The notes under the pieces: model-generated | Databases searched by the model: none | Told to the model about the DNA's origin: nothing | Seen by the model: the letters and a program-made list of their open reading frames with translations, nothing else | Assembly (NCBI GenBank): GCA_902529365.1 | Contig: CABZWK010000003.1 | Span: forward strand, 104,036-168,035 | DNA: 64,000 nucleotides | From: an uncultured Balneola sp. | GTDB lineage: Bacteria > Bacteroidota > Rhodothermia > Balneolales > Balneolaceae | Direction of reading: 5' to 3' | Part shown: in pieces, positions 1 through 9,545 of the stretch | Numbering within the stretch: the stretch's first letter is position 1 | Layout: each line of letters opens with the position of its first letter | Made by a program: the position numbers and the translations under genes

Positions 1-525
1 ATTTTCCGAATATGAATGCTCTCCCCTATACACGCGGCTATATCGGACATAATTTCGGGCATAATCACCAATAGATGCCCGCTCTTGCTCACTCAATTTA
101 CGCACCTTTTTTGCAGGTGAGCCCATATACAAATAACCCCCTTCCAACACCTTGTCCGGAGGAACCAAGGTACCTGCCGCGACTATAACATCCGATTCCA
201 CCACACAACTATCGAGCAAGGTGGCATTCATTCCCACTAATACTCGACTTTGGATCGTGCACCCATGAACCACCGCTCCGTGACCAATGGTTACCTCGTC
301 GGCAATTTGCGTTGGACCAGTTTGGTTCATTACATGAATACACACATTATCCTGAATATTCGAACGATTCCCAATTCGAATCTTATTTACATCACCCCGA
401 ATGGTAACATTAAACCACACGCTCGACATCTCTCCTATATGAACATCACCAATGATGTCAGCGCTATGGGCAATAAAGGCTGTAGGATTAATAATCGGCT
501 CAACACCTAAAAATGGTTGTATCAT
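1..525 (-). CDS. gamma-carbonic anhydrase-like hexapeptide-repeat protein (3' end outside window)
   Basis: I translated the minus strand by hand from the ATG at 523-525 and it stays open to the window edge, so the C-terminus is missing. The protein starts MIQPFLGVEPIINPTAFIAH and continues with hexapeptide turns (ADIIGDVHIG, SSVWFNVTIRGDVNKIRIG, RSNIQDNVCIHV, VTIGHGAVVHGCTI, LVGMNATLLDSCVV). This is the layout of the gamma-class carbonic anhydrase/PaaY/YrdA left-handed beta-helix family. Family members bind metal through three histidines; HV, GHGAVVHG and related His positions are visible. A stop lies three codons upstream in frame, which fixes the start. Many members are not proven carbonic anhydrases, so the reaction is uncertain. 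It follows the DsbA-like gene by 50 bp on the same strand and may be cotranscribed with it. Confidence 0.85.
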   Translation of the reverse strand, partial: MIQPFLGVEPIINPTAFIAHSADIIGDVHIGEMSSVWFNVTIRGDVNKIRIGNRSNIQDNVCIHVMNQTGPTQIADEVTIGHGAVVHGCTIQSRVLVGMNATLLDSCVVESDVIVAAGTLVPPDKVLEGGYLYMGSPAKKVRKLSEQERASIGDYARNYVRYSRVYRGEHSYSEN

Positions 526-575
526 CGAGTTTTATCGGATTAATATGACCAGAAGTGGATAAAAAGCCTAAAACC

Positions 576-1193
576 TTAATCCAATTCCCGATCAATTAAG
601 ACTTTAAATCCCATGTAGGTCTGGGGATTGTTTTCTACTTTTATCCCATTGATGTAAAATGTAGGTGTTGCATTTACGCCCATCCGAACCCCCTCTTTAC
701 GCTGCTCCATCACAATTTGATTCATTTCAGCAGAATTCATATCGGCGGTAAATACTTCGGTATCTAAACCAATTTCCTCAGCGTAGCCGATAAATAAGCG
801 TTCGGCATTGCCTTTGGACCAGACTTCTTGTCCTTCAAATATTTTATCGTGCATTTCCTTGTACTTACCCTGTTTTCTAGCTGCTTCTGCAGAACGAGAG
901 GCAACATGGGCGTATGGATGCATGGACAATGGAAAATGTTTCGTAACAATACTTACTTGATCGCTGTAATCCTCTTTTATTTTTTGTTCAATTGGAACAA
1001 AAAACTTACAAGCAGGACACTGATAGTCGCTAAATTTTACAATTTGAACAGGTGCATCTGGATTAGGGTTAATTTCAGGAGTATATCCAGAAGAAGTGAT
1101 AATTTGATTGTTACTTTGTTGCGCTTCGGAGGGACTACAAGCCATTATTAATAGGACAACAAAACTTAGGATCGAAAGTCGATTAAAAAACAT
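576..1193 (-). CDS. DsbA-like thioredoxin-fold lipoprotein
   Basis: This 205-residue protein has a lipoprotein signal peptide with lipobox LIMAC (Cys19), followed by a linker and a DsbA/Thioredoxin_4-type domain. The redox motif CPAC is at residues 59-62 and the cis-proline loop is in ATPTFYING near residue 175. The helical insert between these elements is typical of DsbA rather than of a plain thioredoxin. It probably acts as a thiol-disulfide oxidoreductase or protein-folding factor tethered to the envelope membrane. It lies 24 bp downstream of the cysteine desulfurase on the same strand, so the two are probably cotranscribed, although no functional link is obvious. Whether it oxidises or isomerises cannot be told from sequence. 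Confidence 0.85.
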   Translation of the reverse strand: MFFNRLSILSFVVLLIMACSPSEAQQSNNQIITSSGYTPEINPNPDAPVQIVKFSDYQCPACKFFVPIEQKIKEDYSDQVSIVTKHFPLSMHPYAHVASRSAEAARKQGKYKEMHDKIFEGQEVWSKGNAERLFIGYAEEIGLDTEVFTADMNSAEMNQIVMEQRKEGVRMGVNATPTFYINGIKVENNPQTYMGFKVLIDRELD

Positions 1194-1217
1194 AATGGAA
1201 TTACATTTAAATGAACA

Positions 1218-2378
1218 TTAAAAAATTGAAATATGAGAATAATGTCGTTCTATAATAGTACGAATTTTCTCAATAATATGAGGTACTTCCTCAACATTAT
1301 GGCCCTTACCAAAAGAAATACGAACAAATTCTCTAGCCTCTTGCTCGCTTCTACCTAAAGCTTTCATACTAATATTAGGTTCATCCGTTCCAGATTGACA
1401 GGCACTTCCTGTGGATATACCCACACCCGCCTGATCGCACTCGAGCATTAAAAATTGCCCTTCCATACCAGGAAAACGAAGCCCTAAAATGAACGGACTT
1501 TGATGGGCTGAGCCCTTAGCTCCCTCAATTATTGGAGGGTTTAGCATACCACCCAACGCCTCCAGCCAAACTTCCCTTAGATGTTGTACCCGCACAAATT
1601 CGGCCTCCATTTCTTCGATCATTCCTTTAGTGGCAGCGGCAAAAGCGGCAATAGATGGAACGTCCAATGTACCTGGTCTAAATTTCTTAGAGGTAGAGCT
1701 TGGAAAAAATCCGTCCCATTCCGCTTTTGGGTCTAACCATATGGCCCCAATACCCTGAGGTCCGTAAATTTTATGCGCAGAAATACTTAGCGAATGCACT
1801 CCCAATGCCTGTACATCTATAGGTATTTTTCCAAATGCCTGAACAGCATCACAATGCACTTTTATATCCATTTTCCGTGCAATTTCAGCAATTTCTTCTA
1901 CGGGTTGATGCGTTCCCAACTCGGAATTAACGAGCTGCAAAGCGATTAAAGCCGTTGACTCGGTACAACATTCTTTGAGTTGATCAACGCATACTCTTCC
2001 ATTGTCTAAAAGCGGCATATACTCTACATCCCACCCCTCAGCTACCAGCCTATTCATTACCCGAAGAACCGAATCATGTTCAATTGGAGAACATAAAATA
2101 TGATTCTTGCTGGGATCTTGCTGATTTGCCGATTCTAACAATGCATAAATTGCCAAAAAATTTCCTTCTGTTGCCCCACTTACAAAGTGTAGATGCCGCC
2201 CAGATGCTCCTAAAGCTATGGCAATTAATTGCTTAGATGCTGTAACAATCTGTTGAGCTCGAGTGCCTTCTTCGTGCAAACTACTAGCATTCCCATAATA
2301 TTCCCTCGCTACCTTAGTATAGGTATTTAAGGCCTGCTCGCTCATGGGTGTGGTTGCTGCGTAATCCAAATAGATCAT
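1218..2378 (-). CDS. cysteine desulfurase, NifS/IscS family
   Basis: A 386-residue PLP enzyme of fold type I that removes sulfur from L-cysteine for Fe-S cluster assembly. It begins with the family signature MIYLDYAATTP. The PLP-binding lysine is K203 in SAHKIYGPQG, and the persulfide-carrying cysteine is C327 in the short loop ISTGSACQSG, as in group I NifS/IscS enzymes. It is divergent from nadC and nadA, with 138 bp between the start codons. In Bacillus a NifS-type desulfurase sits in the same arrangement with nadBCA and helps mature the Fe-S enzyme NadA; that role is a reasonable inference here. No IscU scaffold gene is adjacent. Confidence 0.92.
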   Translation of the reverse strand: MIYLDYAATTPMSEQALNTYTKVAREYYGNASSLHEEGTRAQQIVTASKQLIAIALGASGRHLHFVSGATEGNFLAIYALLESANQQDPSKNHILCSPIEHDSVLRVMNRLVAEGWDVEYMPLLDNGRVCVDQLKECCTESTALIALQLVNSELGTHQPVEEIAEIARKMDIKVHCDAVQAFGKIPIDVQALGVHSLSISAHKIYGPQGIGAIWLDPKAEWDGFFPSSTSKKFRPGTLDVPSIAAFAAATKGMIEEMEAEFVRVQHLREVWLEALGGMLNPPIIEGAKGSAHQSPFILGLRFPGMEGQFLMLECDQAGVGISTGSACQSGTDEPNISMKALGRSEQEAREFVRISFGKGHNVEEVPHIIEKIRTIIERHYSHISIF

Positions 2379-2516
2379 TAGCGCTTATTTTGCTTCAAAG
2401 AGACTAAGAAAAGTGTTTTAGTGATGGTATCTGCGTACCTTATACCTGTCTTATAGTGGTTAAAACGACCATCAGTAAATTATTAAAAAAGTACCACTCA
2501 AACCCACTTAGTTCTT

Positions 2517-3347
2517 ATGAACTCAATAAGCTTAGATCATCTTATTAAAAAAGCCCTGGAAGAAGACCTTGGAATGGGTGACTGGTCTAGCCAATGGCTT
2601 TTTAATACATCAACCCGAAAAAGTGGTCGCTTCGTGGCCAAGCAGTCAGGAATTTTTGCGGGTATGCAGGTAGTGGAGCGGGTATATAACGCATTGGGTG
2701 GAGGCATTGAGCTTTCCTGGTTGGTTGAAGATGGTAAGGGTTTTGAAGAAGGGTCGATTCTTGTCCATGTGAATGGACCGATTGGCATCTTGCTGAGCGG
2801 CGAACGGGTCATTTTGAATCTGTTGCAACACCTCTCAGGAATTGCCAGTTCAACTCAGGATCTAGTTTGGCGCTTAAATGATCCAAGCATCAAAGTCGCC
2901 GATACGCGAAAAACTTTGCCAGGTTTGCGAATGATACAAAAATACGCCGTGCGATGTGGTGGTGGTTTTAATCACCGATTTCGACTAGATGATGGGGTTA
3001 TGATTAAGGATAATCACATTACGGCGGCTGGAAGTATAGAAAAGGCAGTAGAACTGGTTCGAAAACAGCAAGGGCATATGATAAAAATTGAGGTAGAGGT
3101 TGAGACGCTAGATCAAGTGCAACAAGCGGTGAATGCCGAAGTGGATGTTATAATGTTGGACAACCAGACTCCTGATCTAGTAAAAGAACTTCGACAACAC
3201 ATTCCGAGATCGATCATAGTTGAACTATCAGGCGGAATAAACCCTGATAACATAGCTTCCTACAAAGGCTGCGGGGCAGATGTAATTTCTGTAGGGTGGA
3301 TTACCCATTCTGTAAAGGCATGTGATATTAGCTTTTACATTGATTAA
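2517..3347 (+). CDS. nadC: nicotinate-nucleotide pyrophosphorylase (carboxylating), quinolinate phosphoribosyltransferase
   Basis: Converts quinolinate and PRPP to nicotinate mononucleotide in de novo NAD synthesis. The 276-residue length is normal. The most diagnostic block is DTRKTLPGLRMIQKYAVRCG followed by GGGFNHRFRLDDGVMIKDNH, which forms the quinolinate/PRPP site. The C-terminal barrel has VEVETLDQ, DVIMLDNQ and ELSGGINPDNI. The ATG start is supported by family N-terminal alignment (LIKKALEEDLGMGDW). It leads the plus-strand nad pair and nadA follows after 189 bp. nadB is not adjacent in this window, so iminoaspartate must come from an enzyme encoded elsewhere. Confidence 0.96.
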   Translation: MNSISLDHLIKKALEEDLGMGDWSSQWLFNTSTRKSGRFVAKQSGIFAGMQVVERVYNALGGGIELSWLVEDGKGFEEGSILVHVNGPIGILLSGERVILNLLQHLSGIASSTQDLVWRLNDPSIKVADTRKTLPGLRMIQKYAVRCGGGFNHRFRLDDGVMIKDNHITAAGSIEKAVELVRKQQGHMIKIEVEVETLDQVQQAVNAEVDVIMLDNQTPDLVKELRQHIPRSIIVELSGGINPDNIASYKGCGADVISVGWITHSVKACDISFYID

Positions 3348-3536
3348 AAGTGCCTGAAAGGGAGCCCTGAAGATGGTTATGGTGGTATAATGTATTATTG
3401 ATAAAAATGCTATCTTAAGCGTATTCACGTATAATCATAGAGTTCACACACAATCAAAACCGTGAATGCCGAATCGTTGTAAATGATTCGATTAAAGATA
3501 ACTTCAACTTAGCTTAAACCGATTATTTTTTGTTCT

Positions 3537-4646
3537 ATGGAGCTAACCGACTTATTAGGTGTAGAAACCGATCTAAGAATTCCCAATCACTATTATGAAT
3601 TAAGTAGTGATGAAATGGCACATCGTGTATCAGAAATTAAAAGCCGTTTGGGTGCTCGTCTGTTTATTCCGGGCCATCATTATCAAAAAGACGAAGTCAT
3701 TGATTTTGCTGACGCTCGAGGTGATTCATTAAAATTAGCTCAGATTTGTGCTGAGATGCCAGAGGCAGAGTACATTGTTTTTTGTGGGGTTCATTTTATG
3801 GCGGAGACAGCTGACATGCTGACCAAAGAAGATGTAAAGGTAATTTTACCCGACATGAGAGCGGGATGTTCCATGGCAGATATGGCCGATATTGAACAGA
3901 CCGAGCGGGGTTGGGAGCGTATGCAAAAAATTTGGGGGGATACCATACTTCCTCTCACCTACGTAAATTCGACTGCAACAATTAAAGGATTTGTGGGGAA
4001 ATATGGAGGTGCATGTGTAACCTCAGGCAATGTTCATACTATGTTAACATGGGCTTTTGAGCAAAAAGAACGAATACTCTTTTTACCTGATCAGCATTTA
4101 GGACGAAACACGGCCTTCGAACTTGGCATTGCTCTCGAGCATATGTGTGTATATGATCCTATAGCGAATGAATTTGAATTTGATGGCGTATGGGAAGATG
4201 TTCGAGTTATTCTTTGGAAGGGACATTGCTCTGTACATGAAAAATTCACCATTCAACATATTGAACACGCAAAAATGCGCGATTCTGAAATACAGGTTAT
4301 TGTGCATCCTGAATGTACCTTCGATGTCGTTCAACATTCTGACTATGCCGGTTCCACTAATTATATTATCAATACCGTCGAAGCTGCTCCATCAGGGTCT
4401 AAGTGGGCCATTGGAACAGAAATGAATTTAGTCAATCGCATCATCGCCGAACATCCCGACAAACAAATTGAATCCCTTAATCCATTTATGTGCCCCTGTT
4501 TAACAATGAATCGAATTGACCTATCTCATCTATTATGGTCATTGGAAGAAATTGAAGCGGGTAAAGTGGTGAACCGTATTGAAGTAGATCCAGAGGTTGC
4601 AAAATATGCCGTTATATCCTTGGAACGCATGTTAGAACTTAGTTAA
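3537..4646 (+). CDS. nadA: quinolinate synthase A (4Fe-4S)
   Basis: Condenses iminoaspartate and dihydroxyacetone phosphate to quinolinate. At 369 residues it is close to the Bacillus-type length. Conserved features are [34 protein letters not shown] with C83, [13 protein letters not shown] with C160, and [13 protein letters not shown] with C319/C321. These positions match the three cluster ligands of the family, although which of C319 or C321 binds cannot be decided. The divergent NifS-like desulfurase upstream of nadC is a plausible dedicated sulfur donor. The 189 bp upstream gap may carry its own promoter, but I could not identify one. Confidence 0.96.
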   Translation: MELTDLLGVETDLRIPNHYYELSSDEMAHRVSEIKSRLGARLFIPGHHYQKDEVIDFADARGDSLKLAQICAEMPEAEYIVFCGVHFMAETADMLTKEDVKVILPDMRAGCSMADMADIEQTERGWERMQKIWGDTILPLTYVNSTATIKGFVGKYGGACVTSGNVHTMLTWAFEQKERILFLPDQHLGRNTAFELGIALEHMCVYDPIANEFEFDGVWEDVRVILWKGHCSVHEKFTIQHIEHAKMRDSEIQVIVHPECTFDVVQHSDYAGSTNYIINTVEAAPSGSKWAIGTEMNLVNRIIAEHPDKQIESLNPFMCPCLTMNRIDLSHLLWSLEEIEAGKVVNRIEVDPEVAKYAVISLERMLELS

Positions 4647-4795
4647 GGTATTGACTTGAGTGTCAGCAATCGCTTGTAGATTTGAGTTTTTTTGCTGAGA
4701 TTACTGATGATAAGCGACGGTTAGATTTTTCTACAAACTATCCTTCTCGGCTTCATTAGATTTATTTACAACCTTTGAAACCCCAAGCAAAAACC

Positions 4796-6127
4796 ATGAA
4801 AATCGCACCATTTTATAGAATAATAGTTCTTCTTCTGTTTTCCTCTTGTCTGACTGTACTTATGATGGGAAGTAGCCCTACCTATGTACAAGCTCAAAAT
4901 CTAAAAACACTCATCGATAGTCGTTCAGCTGATGTAGAGGATCGCGTGATAGAGTGGCGGCGTCATATACACCAAAACCCCGAGTTATCTAATCGTGAGT
5001 ACAAAACGGCTGAATATATCACCGAACACCTTACAGAGTTGGGTCTAGACGTTCAGACTGGAGTAGCTCATACGGGGGTAGTCGCTATTTTGGAAGGTGC
5101 AGCCCCAGGGCCTGTGGTGGCACTTAGGGCCGACATGGATGCTTTGCCGGTGACTGAACGTACACCTGTCTCTTTTAAATCTACCGCCATAGGAGAGTAT
5201 CAAGGAAACCAAGTTGGTGTCATGCATGCATGTGGCCATGATACCCACGTAGCTATTTTAATGGGCGTTGCTGAAATACTTACTGAATTTAAAAGTGAAC
5301 TCAAAGGAACAGTTAAATTTATATTTCAACCAGCTGAAGAGGGAGCGCCTAAAGGCGAAGAAGGTGGAGCAGAACTTATGGTTAAAGAGGGTGTTTTAAA
5401 TAACCCAGATGTCGATGCTATTTTTGGTTTACATATATCTGACGCGACTCCTGTGGGTATGATTACCTACAAAGAAGGTGGTATCATGGCTAGCTCTAAT
5501 TCTTTTCAAATAACTGTTAAAGGTAAACAAGCTCATGGTTCAGCCCCATGGAGTGGAGTTGACCCAATTGTAACATCAGCACAAATTATTAACAACCTGC
5601 AAACCATTATTAGTAGAAATATGGAACTAACCAATGAAGCGGCTGTAGTCACAATTGGGCAAATACATGGCGGAGTAAGAAGTAATATTATACCAGAAGA
5701 GGTATTTATGGAGGGAACTATTCGTGCGCTTAACAATGATATGCGTGATGCAATTTTTGAGCGAATCAAAACAATTGCAACAAAAACAGCCGAAGCAAAT
5801 AACGCTGCCGCTGAAGTAGTTATTTCAAATGGATACCCTATCACCTTCAACGATCCTGAACTAACTCAGGCGATGGTTCCAACGTTAAAAGAAACAGCTG
5901 GTGAAAATATGGTGGTTACCATGCCAGCCATCACCGGTGCTGAAGACTTTTCATTTTTTCAACAGCAAATACCTGGACTTTATTTTTTCTTAGGCGGACT
6001 ACCCGCTGGCGGCACCCCTGCTGGACACCATACGCCTGACTTTTACATCGATGAAAGTGGTCTTGAATTAGGTGTTAGAAGCTTAAGTCACTTAGTCGTA
6101 GATTATTTCGAAAGCGCAGCAAATTAA
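4796..6127 (+). CDS. secreted M20D-family amidohydrolase/peptidase
   Basis: A metallo-amidohydrolase of the M20 (hippurate hydrolase / N-acyl-amino-acid amidohydrolase / IAA-amino acid hydrolase) family. I chose the ATG at 4796; an in-frame TTG at 4775 would add seven residues ahead of the signal peptide (MKIAPFYRIIVLLLFSSCLT, cleavage near VQAQ). Family motifs are WRRHIHQNPELS, ALRADMDALPV, MHACGHDTHVAILMG (metal binding), PAEEGAPKGEEGG, GLHISDATPVG and the final metal-ligand region AITGAEDFSFF. The dimerisation lid (TVKGKQAHGSAPWSGVDPI) is present. Substrate preference is not visible. It stands 43 bp before the GH13 amylase and could be cotranscribed. It exports amidohydrolase activity to the periplasm or outside. 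Confidence 0.9.
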   Translation: MKIAPFYRIIVLLLFSSCLTVLMMGSSPTYVQAQNLKTLIDSRSADVEDRVIEWRRHIHQNPELSNREYKTAEYITEHLTELGLDVQTGVAHTGVVAILEGAAPGPVVALRADMDALPVTERTPVSFKSTAIGEYQGNQVGVMHACGHDTHVAILMGVAEILTEFKSELKGTVKFIFQPAEEGAPKGEEGGAELMVKEGVLNNPDVDAIFGLHISDATPVGMITYKEGGIMASSNSFQITVKGKQAHGSAPWSGVDPIVTSAQIINNLQTIISRNMELTNEAAVVTIGQIHGGVRSNIIPEEVFMEGTIRALNNDMRDAIFERIKTIATKTAEANNAAAEVVISNGYPITFNDPELTQAMVPTLKETAGENMVVTMPAITGAEDFSFFQQQIPGLYFFLGGLPAGGTPAGHHTPDFYIDESGLELGVRSLSHLVVDYFESAAN

Positions 6128-6170
6128 TAGTTTTAGCCTATACAAAAATTATACTAACCAATTATTCATC

Positions 6171-8042
6171 ATGACGCGTTATCTATATCTCGTTGTATTC
6201 AGTGTATGTTCAAGTTTAGGACTCACCTTTAATGTAAATGCCCAAATCGAAAAAATAGATCCACCTTTTTGGTGGATTGATATGCCTGTTGAGCAGGTGC
6301 AGATTCAGTTATATGGCCCTAACCTAGGACTTCATCGAGCGGTAATTGACTATCCAGGTGTTGAGCTAGTAAAACAAATAGCAGTGGACTCGCCGAACTA
6401 TCTGTTTATTTACCTAAATATCAGTTCTTCAGCCCCAGCTGGAACTATTCCGATTCGCTTGAGACATGAATCCACCACCCTAACGGTTGACTTTGAGCTC
6501 AAACCACGCGAAAATCGAACTAACAAAAACCAAGGATTTGATGCATCTGATGTTATTTATCTAATGATGCCCGATCGCTTTGCCAACGGTAACCCAGATA
6601 ATGACACCATTGAAGGGATGCTTGAATCTGCAGATCGATCGAATCCAGAACGTCGTCAAGGGGGTGACTTAGCCGGGGTTGCTAAGCATTTAGACTACTT
6701 GGATGACTTGGGTATGACTGCTATTTGGTTTACACCCATCATTGAAAACGATATGAAACCTGAGTATGGAGCCTATCATGGATATGCCGCAACAGACTTG
6801 TACAAAGTCGACCGACGATACGGTTCTAACGTCGAGTACAAGGCTCTCATAGATGCCGCTCATGAGCGTGATATGCGAGTAATTATGGATATGATTCACA
6901 ACCATATTGGTGACCAGCATTGGTGGATGCGAGACCTACCCACTCAAGACTGGGTGCACAATATAGATGAATACATGCAAACCAATTATCAGGGATCCAT
7001 CGTCGCAGACCCATATTCTTCTGATTACGACATGGAAAAATTGGTTGATGGCTGGTTTGTTCCAGAAATGCCCGATTTAAATCAGGATGAACCTTTACTC
7101 ACTGACTATCTTATTATAAACACACTTTGGTGGATCGAATATTCTGGGGTGGATGGAATTCGTATGGACACCTATTTATATCCAGATAAAGAATATATGG
7201 CGGAATGGGTAGAGGCCGTTCTAACCGCATACCCATACTTTAACATCGTTGGTGAAGCGTGGGCGGTAAATCCTCCAGCCGCTGCATATTGGCAGTATGA
7301 CCTACCTGGTCAAGGAGACGGATATGATTCCAAACTACCTAGTATCACCGATTTCCCCTGGTCATTTGCAGTAAGAGATGGAATGGCTGAAAAATTTGGC
7401 TGGGAGAATGGTCTTATGAAAGTTTACTATATGCTCGGACAAGATCATTTATATGCGGATGCCATGAAAAATGTCATTTTCCTCGATAATCACGATATGT
7501 CTCGCGTCTATGAGCATGTAAATAAAGATGAGGCCTCCTTTAAAATGGCTATTACCCTACTACTCACTCAGAGAGGTATCCCACAAATCTATTACGGTAC
7601 CGAATTTATGTTTGGCCATGAATATAGAGGAGGCGATGACGAAGCCTGGAGACAAACCTTACCAGGTGGATGGCCCGATGATTCACGAAATGTATTTAGC
7701 AAGGAAGGCAGAACGGAGAGTGAAAACGATGCTTTTGATTACATTCGAACACTCTCAAATTGGAGGAAGACGGCTATAGCAATACATGAGGGTAGTATGA
7801 AGCATTTTATTCCCGAAAATGACACCTATGTTTATTTTCGACTTCATGAGCAACAAACGGTCATGGTATTAGTCAACACATCTGATGAAGAAAAAACCTT
7901 AGATGCTGCACGTTTTAAGGAGGTCTTAGATAATTTTACCACCGCTGAAAATGTGGTTACCAATGCCGGTAAAGAGCTAGGCCAAACCCTAGTTCTACCC
8001 CCTAAGGAAGCTAGTGTGTGGGAGCTAAAAGCCGAGCTCTAG
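6171..8042 (+). CDS. periplasmic GH13 alpha-amylase / cyclomaltodextrinase-like
   Basis: A 623-residue starch or maltodextrin hydrolase. A signal peptide ends near NVNAQ. An N-terminal beta-sandwich (about residues 27-115; IDPPFWWIDMPVEQVQIQLYG) resembles the Cyc-maltodext_N domain. The GH13 barrel carries all four regions: D240-MIHNH (I), R331-M-D333 (II, nucleophile), E362 in IVGEAW (III, acid/base) and D442 in FLDNHD (IV). A C-terminal beta-domain ends the protein. There is no T9SS sorting domain, so it is probably periplasmic, unlike the second amylase at 60456. Its 3' end overlaps the convergent MFS gene by 32 bp. The exact product specificity (neopullulanase, cyclomaltodextrinase or amylase) is not resolvable. 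Confidence 0.93.
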   Translation: MTRYLYLVVFSVCSSLGLTFNVNAQIEKIDPPFWWIDMPVEQVQIQLYGPNLGLHRAVIDYPGVELVKQIAVDSPNYLFIYLNISSSAPAGTIPIRLRHESTTLTVDFELKPRENRTNKNQGFDASDVIYLMMPDRFANGNPDNDTIEGMLESADRSNPERRQGGDLAGVAKHLDYLDDLGMTAIWFTPIIENDMKPEYGAYHGYAATDLYKVDRRYGSNVEYKALIDAAHERDMRVIMDMIHNHIGDQHWWMRDLPTQDWVHNIDEYMQTNYQGSIVADPYSSDYDMEKLVDGWFVPEMPDLNQDEPLLTDYLIINTLWWIEYSGVDGIRMDTYLYPDKEYMAEWVEAVLTAYPYFNIVGEAWAVNPPAAAYWQYDLPGQGDGYDSKLPSITDFPWSFAVRDGMAEKFGWENGLMKVYYMLGQDHLYADAMKNVIFLDNHDMSRVYEHVNKDEASFKMAITLLLTQRGIPQIYYGTEFMFGHEYRGGDDEAWRQTLPGGWPDDSRNVFSKEGRTESENDAFDYIRTLSNWRKTAIAIHEGSMKHFIPENDTYVYFRLHEQQTVMVLVNTSDEEKTLDAARFKEVLDNFTTAENVVTNAGKELGQTLVLPPKEASVWELKAEL

Positions 8043-9138
8043 AAGCTAGAATACCAATTATTACTGTAACGGCGGCTATAAATAAAAAACCTCCAGCTAG
8101 CTCAAAGGTTTCTACCACCCAACCCATAATGGGTTGGGATACCATCCCGCCTACATAACCAAAACTCGCAACGGTTGTTAACGCAATAGCACCTTCTTTT
8201 CCTGCAGCGCTAAACAACATGGGAAAGCTCAATGCAACCCCTGATCCTGTAGCTATCATCCCGATAATAGCTACCACAAAATTCGGTGCATAGACCGCTA
8301 TAAGAAGTCCGCTAACCGTGGATACCGCTCCTCCGACCAATAGATTGCGGGCACCAAAGCTCATCTTTAAACGATCACCGATTAATCGCATGATCAATAA
8401 TGATCCAGCAAAGACCGCATATCCCAATGGAACCCAGTTTTCGGACGCTTGAACGTGATCGGTAAAAAATAAACTAACCCAATTCATAATGGAGGTTTCT
8501 ATGGTCGCCGCTAAAAAGGTAATGATACCCAGCACAACTAGTCCACCATTAGGCCATTTGAATTTTGGAGTAGTGACTTTCCTTTCGGGTTTATCCTCTG
8601 GTAAGTTTCGAGCAACCAATGCCAAAACCAATACAATCATCAGGGATACCAAACCAAAATGAATGTGTACCGAATAAGATAACCGGGTAGTTAAGGTGCC
8701 GATTAGGGCCCCAACCACGGTCCCCACACCAAACCAGGAGTGAATTTTGGACATGTGCGATTGCCCAGTTTCGGTTTCTATGACCGAGCCCAATGCATTT
8801 AACGAGATATTGAACCCACTACTGCACATTCCCACCGTCATCATCAACAAGGCTAAACTGAGCCAATGGTGCATGAGCGAGATAGGGAATAAAGTTATAG
8901 CAACCATGCTCCCCATAAAAAGAGCCACTCGTTTCGCTCTAAAATTTAGTAAAGCCCAAGCAATTATGGGCATCATTATTACCGTACCCAATCCCCTAAA
9001 TAACAGAACATAGCCTAATGTGGTCGCAGTAAGTAACGCCGCATCTCGCACATCGGGGACTCGTGACGCCCATGTTGCAAAAGCCAAACCTAAATTGAAA
9101 AGGGCAAAGCTAACTGCCAATATCGATTTTTGGTGCAT
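8011..9138 (-). CDS. MFS transporter, YbjJ/fucose-permease-like
   Basis: An inner-membrane major facilitator of about 375 residues with roughly twelve hydrophobic helices. The N-terminus reads ALFNLGLAFATWASRVPDVR, which is the hallmark of the YbjJ-like group of MFS proteins. I prefer the ATG at 9138 over an in-frame TTG at 9144. The substrate is unknown; relatives are often annotated as sugar or fucose permeases without proof. It converges on the amylase gene and overlaps its last 32 bases, so the two may interfere at the transcript level. It has no same-strand partner. Confidence 0.8.
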   Translation of the reverse strand: MHQKSILAVSFALFNLGLAFATWASRVPDVRDAALLTATTLGYVLLFRGLGTVIMMPIIAWALLNFRAKRVALFMGSMVAITLFPISLMHHWLSLALLMMTVGMCSSGFNISLNALGSVIETETGQSHMSKIHSWFGVGTVVGALIGTLTTRLSYSVHIHFGLVSLMIVLVLALVARNLPEDKPERKVTTPKFKWPNGGLVVLGIITFLAATIETSIMNWVSLFFTDHVQASENWVPLGYAVFAGSLLIMRLIGDRLKMSFGARNLLVGGAVSTVSGLLIAVYAPNFVVAIIGMIATGSGVALSFPMLFSAAGKEGAIALTTVASFGYVGGMVSQPIMGWVVETFELAGGFLFIAAVTVIIGILASRARLLAPTH

Positions 9139-9545
9139 TTCCAAAGAAATTATCTAAATTGAGGTGATTTAAATTGGGTAATCTATAGAGGGTTTAAGAG
9201 CGCGCCATTCGGATTCATGTGAAGTCTAACATATATACTACTTGCAAACATCCATAATTTCTTCTTTATCTCTTGATTTGCTAAGTTCATAAGATTCTCG
9301 TTTTAAATAATGATAAATATTCTAATCACAGATGTATTATTGAACTTGTACCAGTAGTTAAATCCTTTTTGGGTAAAAGTGATACAACTAAAAATACATT
9401 CTATTATCGTTTCCTAAAATCAAATGTGTGAGTAGTTACATAGCCGCAGCCATAAAGGTACCATCTTAAATTTTCAATAAACCCTTTATAATCAATTTTT
9501 GTAGTAAAATTTTGACCAAGATGTACAAAATGGAACTCTATTAAT
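9139..9545. other. AT-rich intergenic region with a possible gene relic
   Basis: This gap separates the divergent MFS and aldehyde dehydrogenase genes and should hold both promoters. I did not recognise a promoter or operator. On the minus strand, 9404-9538 is open for 45 codons and reads like protein (FHFVHLGQ, FIENLRWYLYGCGY), ending in TAA. It has no start codon of its own and could be the decayed 3' end of an older gene, or chance. Confidence 0.35.

Noticed and set aside
2379..2516. Possible NiaR/NadR-type operator between the desulfurase and nadC
   Set aside because: Only short loose symmetric words (GGTA/TACC) are present; none matches a site I can recall with confidence.
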